NCBI GenBank assembly: GCA_030268105.1
Contig: BSDZ01000078.1
Span: 434,001-498,000, forward strand
Source: Volvox africanus
Taxonomy: Eukaryota > Chlorophyta > Chlorophyceae > Chlamydomonadales > Volvocaceae
Length of the DNA: 64,000 bases
Direction of reading: 5' to 3'
Position 1 is the stretch's first letter. Each line of letters opens with the position of its first letter. This document shows, piece after piece, positions 21,694-32,336 of this stretch. The position numbers were made by a program, and so were the translations under genes. Below the pieces are notes generated by a model. The model made no database searches and had not been told where the DNA came from. It saw only the letters and a program-made list of their open reading frames with translations.

Positions 21694-22508
21694 TGTTGTA
21701 CGCGGGTTCAATCACCGTTTACATTTATGAAGGCCACAATGCATTCAGATATCATGAAGCATAATACAATCATATTAGCATGATATACTCGAGTATATCT
21801 AGCTAATCAGGCATGTCACATCATCATTCACGACATCACGCTGTCGGTCAACATGTTTGACTCGAGGCTAATAATTAATACACGATCTATCCATTGGCAT
21901 ATTATATCATATAATAATACTTTGAATAGTATTACCTCATCTGTGTCATAAACCATACGCGTATGCAAGAATGCGACGATCGCGATGGTTGGGTCGGCAA
22001 CGGAATATCGATATTCGGACCTTTGCATATTGCATGCGTTGCATCCAATAATATCACGAATGACACGATATTTAGAGCAGTATTACCAAGGTACTCACAC
22101 TTGAGATCGTAATCCAGTGAGACCTGTACTGCACATTGGTACCGTGACGTGATAGGTGCGAGGACGGCCGCCTAGAGACCGAAGTCGGCGCGAGGCTAAC
22201 TTTGGACCAAGTATTCGAGTACTTAACTCTATCCGATACGCATACATACGATATAATCATTTATATTCGGCCTGAGCTATTCTAGCATTCCATCTGCAGC
22301 CGAGTGATGAACATTGCCCACGGGGTCTGACGGCAGACTGTAATTCTGTAACTGAAGAACATTGTAAGTTGAATCTTTCCTTGCTATTGAGTCTTCCGCT
22401 GTCTACTATTCGCATTGGCTTGCCTTGCTGTTCGTAAGCTTGGTACGCACGCAGCTAACACCTAGACGTGCAGAGCTAATACATGATTGAAGAAGGAAGG
22501 ATACAACA
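21694..22508 (+). repeat. Family-II solo LTR inserted in element 3 pol
   Basis: 815 bp from TGTTGTACGCG to GGATACAACA. The target duplication is gtcgc (21689-21693) / gccgc (22509-22513), one mismatch. The empty-site sequence is preserved on the minus strand near 37785 (gtcgcggcac), confirming gccgc as original. No internal region, so it is a solo LTR left by LTR-LTR recombination. Confidence 0.92.
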
Positions 22509-25500
22509 GCCGCGACATAACGACAGTACCGCGCGCACATCGATATGGAGTCCAGCACAATTGGCCATTGTGCAAAAGGGAACCTATCGCCTAAGGTACC
22601 TTGTCTGTCGTATCAAGATGTCACACCAGAGGAGGGCGGAACTGTGCGGAGCCTGTGGTTAATTTCGTTCTAGCGGCGTTCGTCCACCGAAATAAAGAAC
22701 CCAAGCTTGAAGGGTGCAAAAGAAGCCTATCAAATGATAAGGGGAGGCGCCCATGAATTGCTTGTGAGGCCTTGGGTGCAATCGATTGCTACCACCGCAC
22801 AGTCTCTTGTGAAAGATTCTGAGGTCGCAGCCCCCCTCCATTGCCAAACTATACCGATGCATTTGTCATCCCGGGGCTCCCACCTATGTTACCTGCTGAC
22901 CATACGATCCCTCTTGTGCCTGAGCACAACCCGTTTCACAACCTATGTACAGGTTAAGCCTGCTAAAGTTGAGCGGATGAAGCGGCAAGTGAGGGATCTG
23001 CTCGCAAAAGGTATGGTTCGGCCCAGCACATCACCATATTCTGCACCGATTTTGTTCGTCGGTAAGAAGGATGGGACGTTGCGCATGTGCATTGTTTATC
23101 GGGGCTTGAATGTGACTACGATTAAAAATCGCTACCCTTTGCCGCGCGTCAATGACCTGCTCGATAAGTTGAAAGGCTCAGTTTATTTTTTCCTCCATTG
23201 ATCTCCAACAGGGGTGTAATCAGATACGCATTGCTGCTTCTGATATTCCTAAAACTGCTTTCCGGACCCCCTTTGGTCACTTTGAGTACACGGTCTTGTC
23301 ATTTGGACTTACTAATGCGCCCGCCACATTTCAAGCAGTGATGGATCGCATGTTCAGACCGTATATCGACAGGTTCGTCGTTTGTTATTTGGATGATATT
23401 TTAATATATTCCAAGACGCACGAGGAGCACCTAAAGCATCTTGAGCTCGTGCTTGAGGTGATGATGCGGGAGCAATTGTTTGCTAAACGCGCCAAATGTT
23501 CGTGGGCGCAGCCTCAGGTGGAGTATTTGGGCCACATCGTGTCGGCCACTGGGGTAAGGATGGACCCACAGAAGGTAGCTGTGGTTCGCGAATGGCCCGC
23601 GCCTCAGAACCTCACCGAACTACACCAGTTCTTAGGTTTGACTAACTACTTCCGTAAGTTTATTAATAAATACTCCATTATTGCGGCCCCGCTTACAAAT
23701 CTTATGAGGAAAGGAGGTTTCATTTCTCTCGAAGCTTGGACACCCGGGTGTCAGCGGGCATTCGAAGAGCTCAAGCGAATCGTCGCCAACAACGACGTTA
23801 CCCTCTCTTTTCCTGATTACTTGTTGCCGTTTCATGTAGAAGTAATATCGGATGCTTCCCTTCATGGGAGCGGCGCTGTATTGTTGCAGGAAGGAGGACC
23901 GATCGCCTTCACGAGTAAGAAATTCTCGGGTGAGGAGACCCGATACACGACCGGAGAGCAGGAGCTGTTGGCAGTTCTACATGCTCTAAAGGAATGGCGC
24001 TGTTACCTCGAAGGCCGCCCTTTTACACTGAAGACCAACCACAAACCACTGACATTTTTACAAAGTGTCCCCACACTCAACCGACGACAAGCCAGGTGGA
24101 TGGGATATCTATCTCGTTTCGACTGTACATGGGAATATATCGCCAGCAGAATTAATATTGCTGACGCCCTCGCCGCGATTCTCGCAGCACCGATTACCCG
24201 TTCACGCAGCCAGGAGGTGCTGATAGCAGCGGACCTTGCGCAGCGACTCAAGGTGGCGTATGAAACAGATCCATGGTTCTCTATGCCAAGTAATGTGGAA
24301 CATCTACGCAAGCCCAACGATTTATGGTTACACATGGATGGCTCAACAATGCAAATCGTCCTGCCGAACAATGATGCTTTGCGCTACAATATTCTTGCTC
24401 GGTTCCACAAGGACCCGTTGGCAGGACACCCTGGAAGTATGTGTTTGGCAGAACTCGTGGGACGCTCATTCTGGTGGCCGCGTGTGGTGAAGGATGCGGA
24501 ATGCTTATGTCAGTGCAACAAAGCACTATCCGGTAAGGGCCAGGGTTTATTACAACCTTTACCTATACCAGATGCCCCTTGGGAAAGTGTTTCAATGGAC
24601 TTCGTAGTCGCGCTGCCCAAAACTGAGGGGGGATACGACTCGGTGTTCATTATGGTCGTTCACTTGACCAAGATGGTTCACTTAGCCCCCTGCACCTCGT
24701 CTTGCACCGCTGAGCAAACAGCACGATTATTTTTTGATAACGTGGTCCGATTGCATGGCGTTCCTGAATATGTGATATCCGATCGCAGTGGTCAATTCAC
24801 ATCTAAGTTTTGGGAAGTGCTATGTCAACTCGCCGGTATGCATGTTCATTTGAGCACAGCATATCATCTACAATCCGATAGGCAAACCGAACGCACAAAT
24901 CGCACGTTGGGCGATATGTTACGAAATTTCACGGGACTCACACCCTCCATTTGGGATACGTTTCTGACATCGGCAGAATTTGCGCTTAACAACGCTGTTA
25001 ATTGCTCTACAGGTCAAAGCCCCTTCTTTCTGAATTATGGATTCCATCCTGCGCTACCCGTGTGGCGAGAGTTGGAGGTAAATATCCCGGTGGCTAAAAC
25101 CTTTGCCAAGATGTTCCTATCCCGCATGACAGACACGAAGGCATGTTTGGACGCGGCCCAACAACGGATGACGCACTACTATAATAAATCCAAACGAGAC
25201 GTAACATTTTCAGTGGGACAAATGGTGTTATTGAGCACTAAGAATCTGCGTTTGCTCGCCGACGGTTCCCGAAAATTATTACCTTGCTGGATTGGTCCAT
25301 ATCCCGTTGTTCGCATGGTAGGAAATGAATGTTGCTGTAGAGCTATCCCTACCCCCTGACATGAATATTCATCCCACGTTTCACATCTCCCTCATCTGTC
25401 CTTATCACGGTACAGTACCCGTTACAAATAACACGGATGCCCCGGCAGTAATGGACCCCGGTCTCGAGACCTGGATCGCAGGCAAACAAAAGATGTCCAA

Positions 25501-25752
25501 TGTGGAACGGATACTGGATTATCGGGTTCATCATATCGGTCAACAGCGATGAAAGAGGACGGTGCACGAGTATCTGGTCAAATGGACAGGTTATTCTAGC
25601 GAGCACAACTCTTGGGAGCCGACGCGTAATTTCTCGCCAGAGATGAAGCCCCTATTGGAGGAAGCTCGTCTACGTGCCACACAGACCCAATGATCTTTGC
25701 AGTCGATGCTGTCTGATGCAGCGAGGACGCTGCATACGGGAGGGGGGATAGT

Positions 25753-25795
25753 TGTTGTATACCGGTTCGATCACCGTTTACACCAAAGTAGGCTG
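25753..25795 (+). repeat. Element 3 3' LTR remnant
   Basis: First 43 bp of a family-II LTR after the polypurine tract, then an abrupt switch to minus-strand gag sequence. Confidence 0.85.
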
Positions 25796-26273
25796 TGAAG
25801 TTTTCCCGTGCAGTGGTTCATTGGTCTTACCATGTCTTCGCCACACCTTCAAAGGGAACTTCTGACGAAGAGACATCGCATGGCGTCATGTTCACACCAC
25901 GGCACAACTGCAGGTACTTCCTAACATCACGTAGATAGGTATGAGTTGCAATCGCAGTGCTACACCCAACATTCATATCATGTGAGATAAACAATTTCGG
26001 TGCCGAGATAAGAAACCTTTTCACCTCATTACCATGGACGCGGTCTTGCATTTGAGGTGACAGCAAACCCCATTGATCAGCAGTTCCATCTGTAACCATC
26101 ATGGCTGCCGAGCGTGGCGTAGTAAGATGGGTAGGGGCCTGAAACACAAGAGGATCGTGAGCAGCAATCGTGTCAATAGTCTCAAGATCTCTAGCAAACA
26201 TCCTAGGAATGGCACCCAGGTCGGGTTGACATGCCATGCCTACGAACAACAGGTTGTCACATTCTGCCATCAT
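25796..26273 (-). pseudogene. gag: Truncated gag (element 4)
   Basis: Starts at the same double Met as element 3 gag (MMAECDNLLFVGMACQPD) and aligns through the PKLF...SHDMNV region to the capsid core, where frameshifts and stops appear (about 25827). It is cut at 25796 where 'aacttca' meets the element 3 LTR remnant. About 160 codons, not functional. Confidence 0.8.
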
Positions 26274-26732
26274 GGAAGACTGACCAATACGTTCAAATTG
26301 CGTGACAAAAAGCAATGCACACAATTCCAAAGCAAGAATACAAGTGATTCACACGAATCCAGCAGAAGAGTACAAGCAATTCGGTCAGCGCACCGACAAA
26401 ACTCTTGCAGACTTCGAGTAGATGCGTACTCACTTGGTCCCTGTAGTCTGCGCGATCAAAGCCTCCAGCTGGTTAGAACGCAAGTTGGAACCAGGAGTGA
26501 CCGCAAGCAATGCCGGACCACTAGTTTTACCTGCAACTCAGAGCGAAGGCTCACACCACAATTGCAGTAAACTATAAAGGGACAAAAGCAATCACAATTC
26601 GGAAGCAGCGGCGTCTAACACAACGCAGTCAAGTCCTTCGGCAATAGTGGGCTATGTCGTCCATCGTCGACACTCACCATAGCGAGAACTAACTTCCGAT
26701 CAAGCACCATGAGACAGTCAGGCAACGAACCT

Positions 26733-26744
26733 GTCTTGATACCA
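26733..26744 (-). other. Primer binding site of element 4
   Basis: Reverse strand TGGTATCAAGAC beside the LTR end; it differs by one base from the element 1 site. Confidence 0.6.
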
Positions 26745-26747
26745 AAT

Positions 26748-27390
26748 TGTTGTACCTCTCCTTCAGGTTTGCTCATAGGTATCTGCACGTCTGGGGACTT
26801 TCGATACCAATGCAAAGGCACTTGCAAGTACAGCAAGGCAATCGAGAGCAAACAGAGACAGCGGAAGACTTCAGAGCAAGGAAAGATATAGCTTACACTC
26901 ATATATCCACGAAGCAATGCAGGGATGCGATCACCGTCAGCGCCGAAAGCAAGCGTTCATCTCACGGCGTTGATTAGCGAAGTTCAAGCTTAGCTCAGGC
27001 TAAGATAATAGAGCAACTAACAATAGTTGAGTTGAACACAGGAGTGTTCCAAAAGCATAAGAATGTTTCTCTTGCTCTACTTAGCCGTCCTCGCATCTGT
27101 TATATGCCGTACAATCCACACTAGGAGGCCAACCCTAAGTGCGGCAAACCCTACTGCATATCTGCGATATCCATGTGTAACAATCGATAAGCCTTTCCGG
27201 CATTCGCATGATGCAAGGGTCCGAATACCAATATTCGGTTGCAAGGCATTCATCGCGACAAGTGTGGTGCTCGCAAAGCGTGCCGCAACAATGTAATATT
27301 ATAGGAAGTAATATTACTTAACAATACATAGCATGAGCATGCCGCGCACCTGTGCTTCTCTGAATTGTCGGGTGCGGATGTCTGTGACAT
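26748..27390 (-). repeat. Truncated LTR of element 4 (family I/III-like)
   Basis: Reverse strand ends GAGAGGTACAACA as in family I. The AGTAATATTA-type palindrome and the 'agagaagcacaggtgcg' block resemble family III. The LTR start is missing; similarity fades near 27370-27390. Confidence 0.7.
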
Positions 27391-27399
27391 GACCAAAGA

Positions 27400-27474
27400 G
27401 GCAGCGTAGCTTTATTGGAAGAGCACTGACGTTCTCGTCAGGAGGTAAGGGATCGAATCCCTTCGCCGTCACCA
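27400..27474 (+). tRNA. tRNA-like sequence, possibly degenerate
   Basis: 75 bp with tRNA features: an acceptor pair GGCAGCG/CGCCGTC (one mismatch), a D arm TAGCTT..GGAAGAGC, an anticodon-arm stem CTGAC/GTCAG, a T arm AAGGG-ATCGAAT-CCCTT and an encoded CCA end. The anticodon loop appears one base short and the T loop starts with A rather than T, so function and identity are unclear. An encoded CCA would suit an organellar or bacterial origin. It could also be the head of a tRNA-derived SINE. Confidence 0.35.
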
Positions 27475-27997
27475 TGGGTTGTTTGACGCTTTCAGCAATT
27501 GGTGGAGTATGTGGTGGCAAGCCCATCACCAGGGGATGAGGAGAAAATGGACAAACAAGGCCCTTCTTGATCAGAGGCTACCAAAAAGCATGGCTAGGCC
27601 GAACCTCGCACGAGCCTTGGATGGTGACCTCTATGAGGGGTGCAGAATCCCCCAGCAGCTGAAGCGGGTCGTAGGGGGGCTGAGTACCCTCCGCCAGGAC
27701 CAAGCGCAGGGTGCCATGTGGTGGTGCGTGACATGGGCGGTGCAGATTTCAGGAGGCCTGGTGTATACAGGAGCACCCGCCTCTGGCAAGATGCAAGAAC
27801 GGGTCGTGTACCACAGCGAGAGTGTGGCGTGTGGCCTCGCAATAATACGTTCAACGTTGGTTGAAGAAGAGGGACGATCAACTGGGATAGCGGTGGAGTA
27901 TATATGGAGTATATATATGGAGTATAGGGAGTCCGTGACTGTACCCCCTCAGTGCCGTCTCCCACTTAACACATGCCAGGTTTCGGCCGGAGTAATG
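27475..27997. other. Unassigned 520-bp segment
   Basis: No similarity to the LTR or gag-pol sequences in this window. Both strands have open frames (for example 27479-28000 plus, 27594-27965 minus), neither with a recognisable domain. The GC-rich middle and adjoining (TAA)n could mark an old non-LTR or SINE insertion. Confidence 0.4.
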
Positions 27998-28016
27998 TAA
28001 TAATAATAATAATAAT
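27998..28016 (+). repeat. (TAA)n microsatellite
   Basis: About six TAA units exactly at the left edge of a pol fragment. Confidence 0.9.
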
Positions 28017-28638
28017 ACGATCGGAGAGCAGGAGCTGTTGGCAGTTCTACACGCTCTAAAAGAATGGCGCTGTTACCTTGAAGGCCGCCCTTTTACACTG
28101 AAGACCGACCACAAACCGCTGACATTTTTACAGAGTGTCCCCACGCTCAACCGACGACAAGCCCGCTGGATGGAATATCTATCTCGTTTCGACTGCACAT
28201 GGGAATATATTGCCGGCAGAATTATTATTGCTGACGCCCTCAGTTGACATCCGTCGCTACACGCTGCGATTCTAGCAGCGCCGATCATCCGTTCTCACAG
28301 TCAAGAGGTTCCGATAGCAGCGGATCTTGCGCAGCGACTCAAGGTGGCGTATGAAACAGATCCATAATTCGCTACGCCAAGTAATGTGGAACATCAACGC
28401 AAGCGCAACGATTTATGGTTGCAGGTGGATGGCTCGACAACACAAATCGTCCTGCCGAACAACGACGCTTTGTGCTACGATATTCTTGCTCGGTTCCACG
28501 AGGACCCGTTGGCAGGACACCTTGGAAGCACGCGTTTGGCAGAGCTAGTGCGACGCTTGTTCTGGTGGCCACTCGTGGTGAAGGATGCGGAAAAATTCGT
28601 GCAAAGGTGCAGTTTATGTCAGCGCAACAAAGCACTAT
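28017..28638 (+). pseudogene. pol: RNase H-integrase fragment, inverted relative to its RT half
   Basis: Plus strand reads RNase H from [15 protein letters not shown] through TDHKPL to the tether region, a nonsense UGA at 28245-28247, then the integrase zinc finger (FHEDPLAGH...[10 protein letters not shown]). It stops at 28638, where the sequence flips to minus-strand RT. Family-II type. The two halves together cover a nearly continuous stretch of one pol. Confidence 0.85.
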
Positions 28639-29816
28639 TTCTTACTCGTGAAGGCAACCGGTCGTCCTTCCTGCAACAATACAGCGCCGCTTCCATGAAG
28701 GGAAGCATCCGATATTACTTCTACATGAAACGGCAACGAATAATCAGGAAAAGAGAGGGTAACGTCGTTGGCGATACGCTTGAGATCTTCCAATGCACCC
28801 GGGTGTCCAAGCTTCGAGAGAAGCGAAGCCTCCTTTCCTCGTCAGATTTGTAAGCGGGGCCGCAATAATGGAGTATTTGTTAATAAACTTACGGAAGTAG
28901 TTAGTCAAACCTAAGAACTGGTGTAGCTCTGTGAGGTTCTGAGGCGCGGGCCATTCTCAAACCACAGCTACCTTCCGTGGGTCCATCCCCAGTGGCCGAT
29001 AGAATGTGTCCCAAATACTCCACCTGAGGCTGCGCCCAAGAACATTTGGTGCATTTAGCAAACAATTGCTCCCGCATCATCACCTCAAGCACGAGCTCGA
29101 GATGCTTCAGGTGCTCCTCGCGCGTTTTGGAATATATCAAAATATAATCCAAATAACAAAGGACGAACCTGTTGATTTACGGTCCGAACATGTGATCCAT
29201 CACTGCTTGAAATGTGGCGGGCACATTAGTAAGTCCAAACGACAAGACCGTGTACTCGAAGTGACCAATGGGGGTCCGGAAAGCGGTTTTCGGAATATCA
29301 GAAGCAGCAATGCGTATCTGATTATACCCTTGTTGTAGATCAATCGAGGAAAAATAAGCTGAGCCTTTCAACTTATCGAGCAGGTCATCAACGCTCGGCA
29401 AAGGGTAGCGATTTTTAATCGTGGTCGCATTCAAGCCCCGATAATCAATGCACATACGCAACGTCCCATCCTTCTTACCAACGAACAATATCGGTGCAGA
29501 ATATGGCGATGTGCTGGGCCGAATCATACCCTTTGCGAGCAGATCCCTCACTTGCCGCTTCATCCGCTCAAATTTAGCAGGCTTAACCTGTACGTAGGTC
29601 GTGAAACGGATTGTGCTCGGGCACAAGAGGGATCGTATGGTCAGCAGGTAACATAGGTGGAAGCCCCAGGATGACAAAAGCATCAGTGTAATTTGGCAAT
29701 GGAGGGGAAGCTTCGATCTCAGAATCGTTCACAAGAGACTGCACGGCGGTAGCATTCGGTTGCACCCAAGGCCTCACAAGCAATTCATGGGTGCCTTCCC
29801 TTATCATTTGATAGCC
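28639..29816 (-). pseudogene. pol: RT fragment, minus strand
   Basis: Reverse strand carries the protease-RT linker (29816 side), RT fingers ([16 protein letters not shown]), palm and connection to the start of RNase H (FTSK) at 28639. The catalytic segment is frameshifted near 29177 and the YLDD region reads as a degraded MDYIL. It belongs with the 28017-28638 fragment; about nine codons between the halves are missing. On the right it is cut by element 2's truncated LTR. Confidence 0.85.
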
Positions 29817-30595
29817 TCCTACAAGGCGAAGTGCTATTGTGATGAACACATTGCATATGAATGAATCTGCATGATATAAATGTATTCGTGTACATTTATA
29901 TATGCATTTGGCATGTTGTCATTATCCATCACGACATCGCATCATGGCAAATCCGCCTAGCATGCATGAAAGCCTGAAGCATTGAAGTGCGCATTATGCT
30001 CGTGCTACGAAACGATAGGTAATATTATCTGATATAATATTACTTCATTAAAGCACACGTTGAGAGCGCCGCACTCGTCACGATACATGCCCTGCAACCG
30101 GATATCGTTATCCGGACCCTTGCATCATGCGAATGCCGGAAAGGCTTATACGTTGTTATGCGTAGACATCGCCTATACGCAGTAGGATTGTCACATCTAG
30201 GATCGGCCTCCTAATGTGAATCGTACGGCATTGCGATACTGCGAGTATAACAGATGCGAGGACGGCTAAGCAAGACAAGACATTCGATACCGGAGAACAC
30301 TTGTGTGTTCTACATTACTATTGCTATACGCTATTCTACTTAGCCCGAGCTAAGCCTGAACTTCGCTAATCACCGCCGCGTGATGATTGCTTGCTTCCGG
30401 CGCTGACGGCGATTTCGTCCATTGCATCGTTCCGATCTGTAAAACTGTAAGTTATATCTCTCTTCGTCTTGAAGTCTTCCGCTGTCTCTGTTTGCTCGCG
30501 CTTGCCTTGCTGTACTTGCAAGTGCTCGCGCATCGGTGTCGAAAGTCTCCAGACGTGCAGATACTTATGAGCAAACGCGAACGAGAGGTACAACA
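29817..30595 (+). repeat. Element 2 5' LTR, lacking first 45 bp
   Basis: 779 bp aligning base for base with 36464-37242; differences are few. Confidence 0.93.
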
Positions 30596-30598
30596 AAT

Positions 30599-30610
30599 TG
30601 GTATCGAGAC
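30599..30610 (+). other. Primer binding site of element 2
   Basis: TGGTATCGAGAC just after the 5' LTR. Confidence 0.7.
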
Positions 30611-31061
30611 AGGTTCGTTGCCTAACTGTCTCTCTTTGTCTAATCGGAAGTAGGTTCTTTCTATGGCGAGCTCCAGCGACGAACCACGAGGACCGCTAGA
30701 TACTTTTGCCGAAGACCTAGGCCGCGCCGTTTTGGACGCCGCCGCTTCCGGTTTGTAATTGTTTAATTGCTTTTACTTAGATTGCTGCACTTGTTGTGTA
30801 AGTGTACGCTCTGAGTCGCAGGTAATCTCAGTGCACCGGCATTGCTTGCTGCGGCGACTGAGACCGGCTTTCGTCCGGACCATTTGGCGACTCTCATTGC
30901 CCAAACTACAGAGATCAGGACTCAGCTGGGCAAGTACTTGCTGAGTTTACTGAATCTTCTCAAGAGTACTGTCGGTAGGCTCACCGAATCGCTTTGTACT
31001 CTTGCCTTTGCGATAGAAGTCGGCTTCTATTACGCAAACCTAGGGTATGGTTTCGTGCTCC

Positions 31062-32297
31062 ATGTCCGCGGAACACGACGATACGCCGCACACTAGCCTA
31101 GCTAGCCAACCCGATTTTGTTGTGGCTGCTAGAGCACCGGACAGAGGTCTTGAGGCTGTTGGCGCGCGAGCCACTCAAGAGCCCCTTTTCCTTCAGACCC
31201 CTGCTCACTTAATTGTGCCACAGTCAGCAGTGAACACGAATATGGACAACACTGCTGGAACAAGGGTTCTACCATTACCTCAAGCTCGAGGGCATGATGA
31301 CATCCCTGAGGTGATGAGATTGTCAATTCCCGTTCCTAGGCTCAATATTTCGCTGACCGACAAGACACCAGGGCATAGCATAGCCGATGCAACTCGTGCG
31401 TACGTGCATGACGCTAAAAAGTATCTCCAGGCTGTTCATGGTGGCGATAATGACGGTATCAGGTGTCTCTTCGTTGGTAACACCCTCGAGGGCTCAGCGA
31501 AGGACTGGTATCGCAATTGGACCAACGCCCGGGACAACTATACTTTTGACGAGTTGGTCACCGCTTTGATCGCACGATTCGCTACTGAGGTTCAAGCACG
31601 CGATGTGGAAGCTCGTAAGGTTTTGGCAGCCGGTAGCTACCACATGCGTCGGGATGAGAATGTACCTGCGTACCAGTCACGCTTCGAAGCACTTGTGACT
31701 CCCATTGCTGACCTCACTGAATCCGAGCGTGTCTTTTGGTTTAGGCGAGGCCTTACGAAACTTTTGGCTAAATGGTGCGCTACTGACTTGGTTGGAGCGC
31801 AGATCAAGTCGTATGATGCTTTGGTCGCTTTTGCTAAGGGCGCGGAGATACGACTTCTTGCCGGTGAGGAAGAAGTCAAGTCTGCCCCTCGTGCAAATGC
31901 CGTGCAAGTGCAGGATCCGCTTGGGGAAGCCGTAGCTCTTGACCAGGACTTCGGAGCGACCCGCCCCACGCCTACTGCCGCGACGCGACGCAGCAACCGG
32001 CAACGCCAGGCGCGCGGGGGCGCTAGCTCGGGTGTCCGTGGGTCAGGAGGAGCAGGTCCGAGCTCGGACCCGGCTAAAAACAGGAAGCGTGGTGGTGCGC
32101 CGTCGACGGCAGCCGCACAGCGTTCCGACCCCAATGCAAAGCGGACTCGCACGGACGACACGTATATGCCAAAATGGAATTGCAATCGTTCCGAATTCGA
32201 GCGTCGGAAATTGGCCAACGTTTGTCTACGGTGTGCGGAGAGCCATTCCACTAAGGATTGCCCGCTAATGCCGCCGTTTGTACCTCAGCCGAAATAG
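31062..32297 (+). CDS. gag: Gag polyprotein (element 2)
   Basis: Same 411-residue protein as element 1 with scattered substitutions. An upstream in-frame ATG at 31047 would add five residues, but element 1 has ATC there, so 31062 is the conserved start. The capsid core and the C-x2-C-x3-H-x4-C knuckle (CLRCAESHSTKDC) are intact. Ends in UAG 32295-32297 in the frame of pol. A long minus-strand open frame here (31637-32251) mirrors the one opposite element 1 gag and is a compositional shadow. Confidence 0.95.
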   Translation: MSAEHDDTPHTSLASQPDFVVAARAPDRGLEAVGARATQEPLFLQTPAHLIVPQSAVNTNMDNTAGTRVLPLPQARGHDDIPEVMRLSIPVPRLNISLTDKTPGHSIADATRAYVHDAKKYLQAVHGGDNDGIRCLFVGNTLEGSAKDWYRNWTNARDNYTFDELVTALIARFATEVQARDVEARKVLAAGSYHMRRDENVPAYQSRFEALVTPIADLTESERVFWFRRGLTKLLAKWCATDLVGAQIKSYDALVAFAKGAEIRLLAGEEEVKSAPRANAVQVQDPLGEAVALDQDFGATRPTPTAATRRSNRQRQARGGASSGVRGSGGAGPSSDPAKNRKRGGAPSTAAAQRSDPNAKRTRTDDTYMPKWNCNRSEFERRKLANVCLRCAESHSTKDCPLMPPFVPQPK

Positions 32298-32336
32298 GGG
32301 CTTGCCCGGGTTCCTGCGGAGGGGGCACCACCTGGG
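32295..32336 (+). promoter_or_regulatory. Candidate UAG-readthrough signal (element 2)
   Basis: UAG, spacer GGGCTTG, CCCGGG (32305-32310), 20-nt loop, CCTGGG (32331-32336). Loop bases differ slightly from element 1 (gcacca against gctcta) while the stem is unchanged. Confidence 0.8.

Larger units (their letters stand above)
20887..25693 (+). pseudogene. pol: Broken pol (element 3), with two interruptions
   Basis: Pol N-terminal region and protease ([12 protein letters not shown]) lie at 21082-21606, after about 130 bp were replaced by telomere-like repeats. The protease 3' end is followed by a solo LTR (21694-22508). Pol resumes at 22514 with the protease-RT linker, RT fingers (22707-23201, ending in a frameshift), RT palm with YLDD and RNase H, integrase and GPY module (23296-25359), then a shifted frame with the chromodomain (EYLVKWTGY...SWEP) to UGA at 25691-25693. 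In-frame damage includes a UGA near 25550. The integrase zinc finger has lost residues around its Cys pair. A defective family-II copy. Confidence 0.88.
18926..25795 (+). mobile_element. Element 3: decayed Ty3/gypsy chromovirus, LTR family II
   Basis: Order: 5' LTR (18926-19528), PBS, leader, broken gag, gag UAG at 20884, pol interrupted by a telomere-like tract and a solo LTR, polypurine tract, and only 43 bp of 3' LTR (25753-25795). Frameshifts and nonsense codons throughout make it non-autonomous. Its 5' LTR is the last LTR of the tandem array. The right end is cut where it meets minus-strand element 4. Confidence 0.9.
25796..27390 (-). mobile_element. Element 4: 5' fragment of a gypsy element, reversed
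   Basis: Read on the minus strand: LTR (27390 to 26748), PBS, leader, and the first part of gag (26273 to 25796), then truncation. Gag is closest to element 3, but the LTR 3' end is family-I-like and its 5' half is closer to family III, so it may be a recombinant. Confidence 0.8.

Noticed and set aside
27479..28000. 173-codon plus-strand ORF as a host gene
   Set aside because: A comparable minus-strand frame overlaps it, there is no recognisable domain, and it ends in a microsatellite; left as unassigned DNA.
25753..29817. The element 3 LTR is cut after 43 bp and the element 2 LTR begins at base 46, suggesting one shared breakpoint
   Set aside because: The two LTRs belong to different families, so they are not two halves of one LTR; treated as coincidence.
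31047..31061. Upstream ATG as the start of element 2 gag
   Set aside because: Element 1 has ATC at that position; the shared start is 31062.
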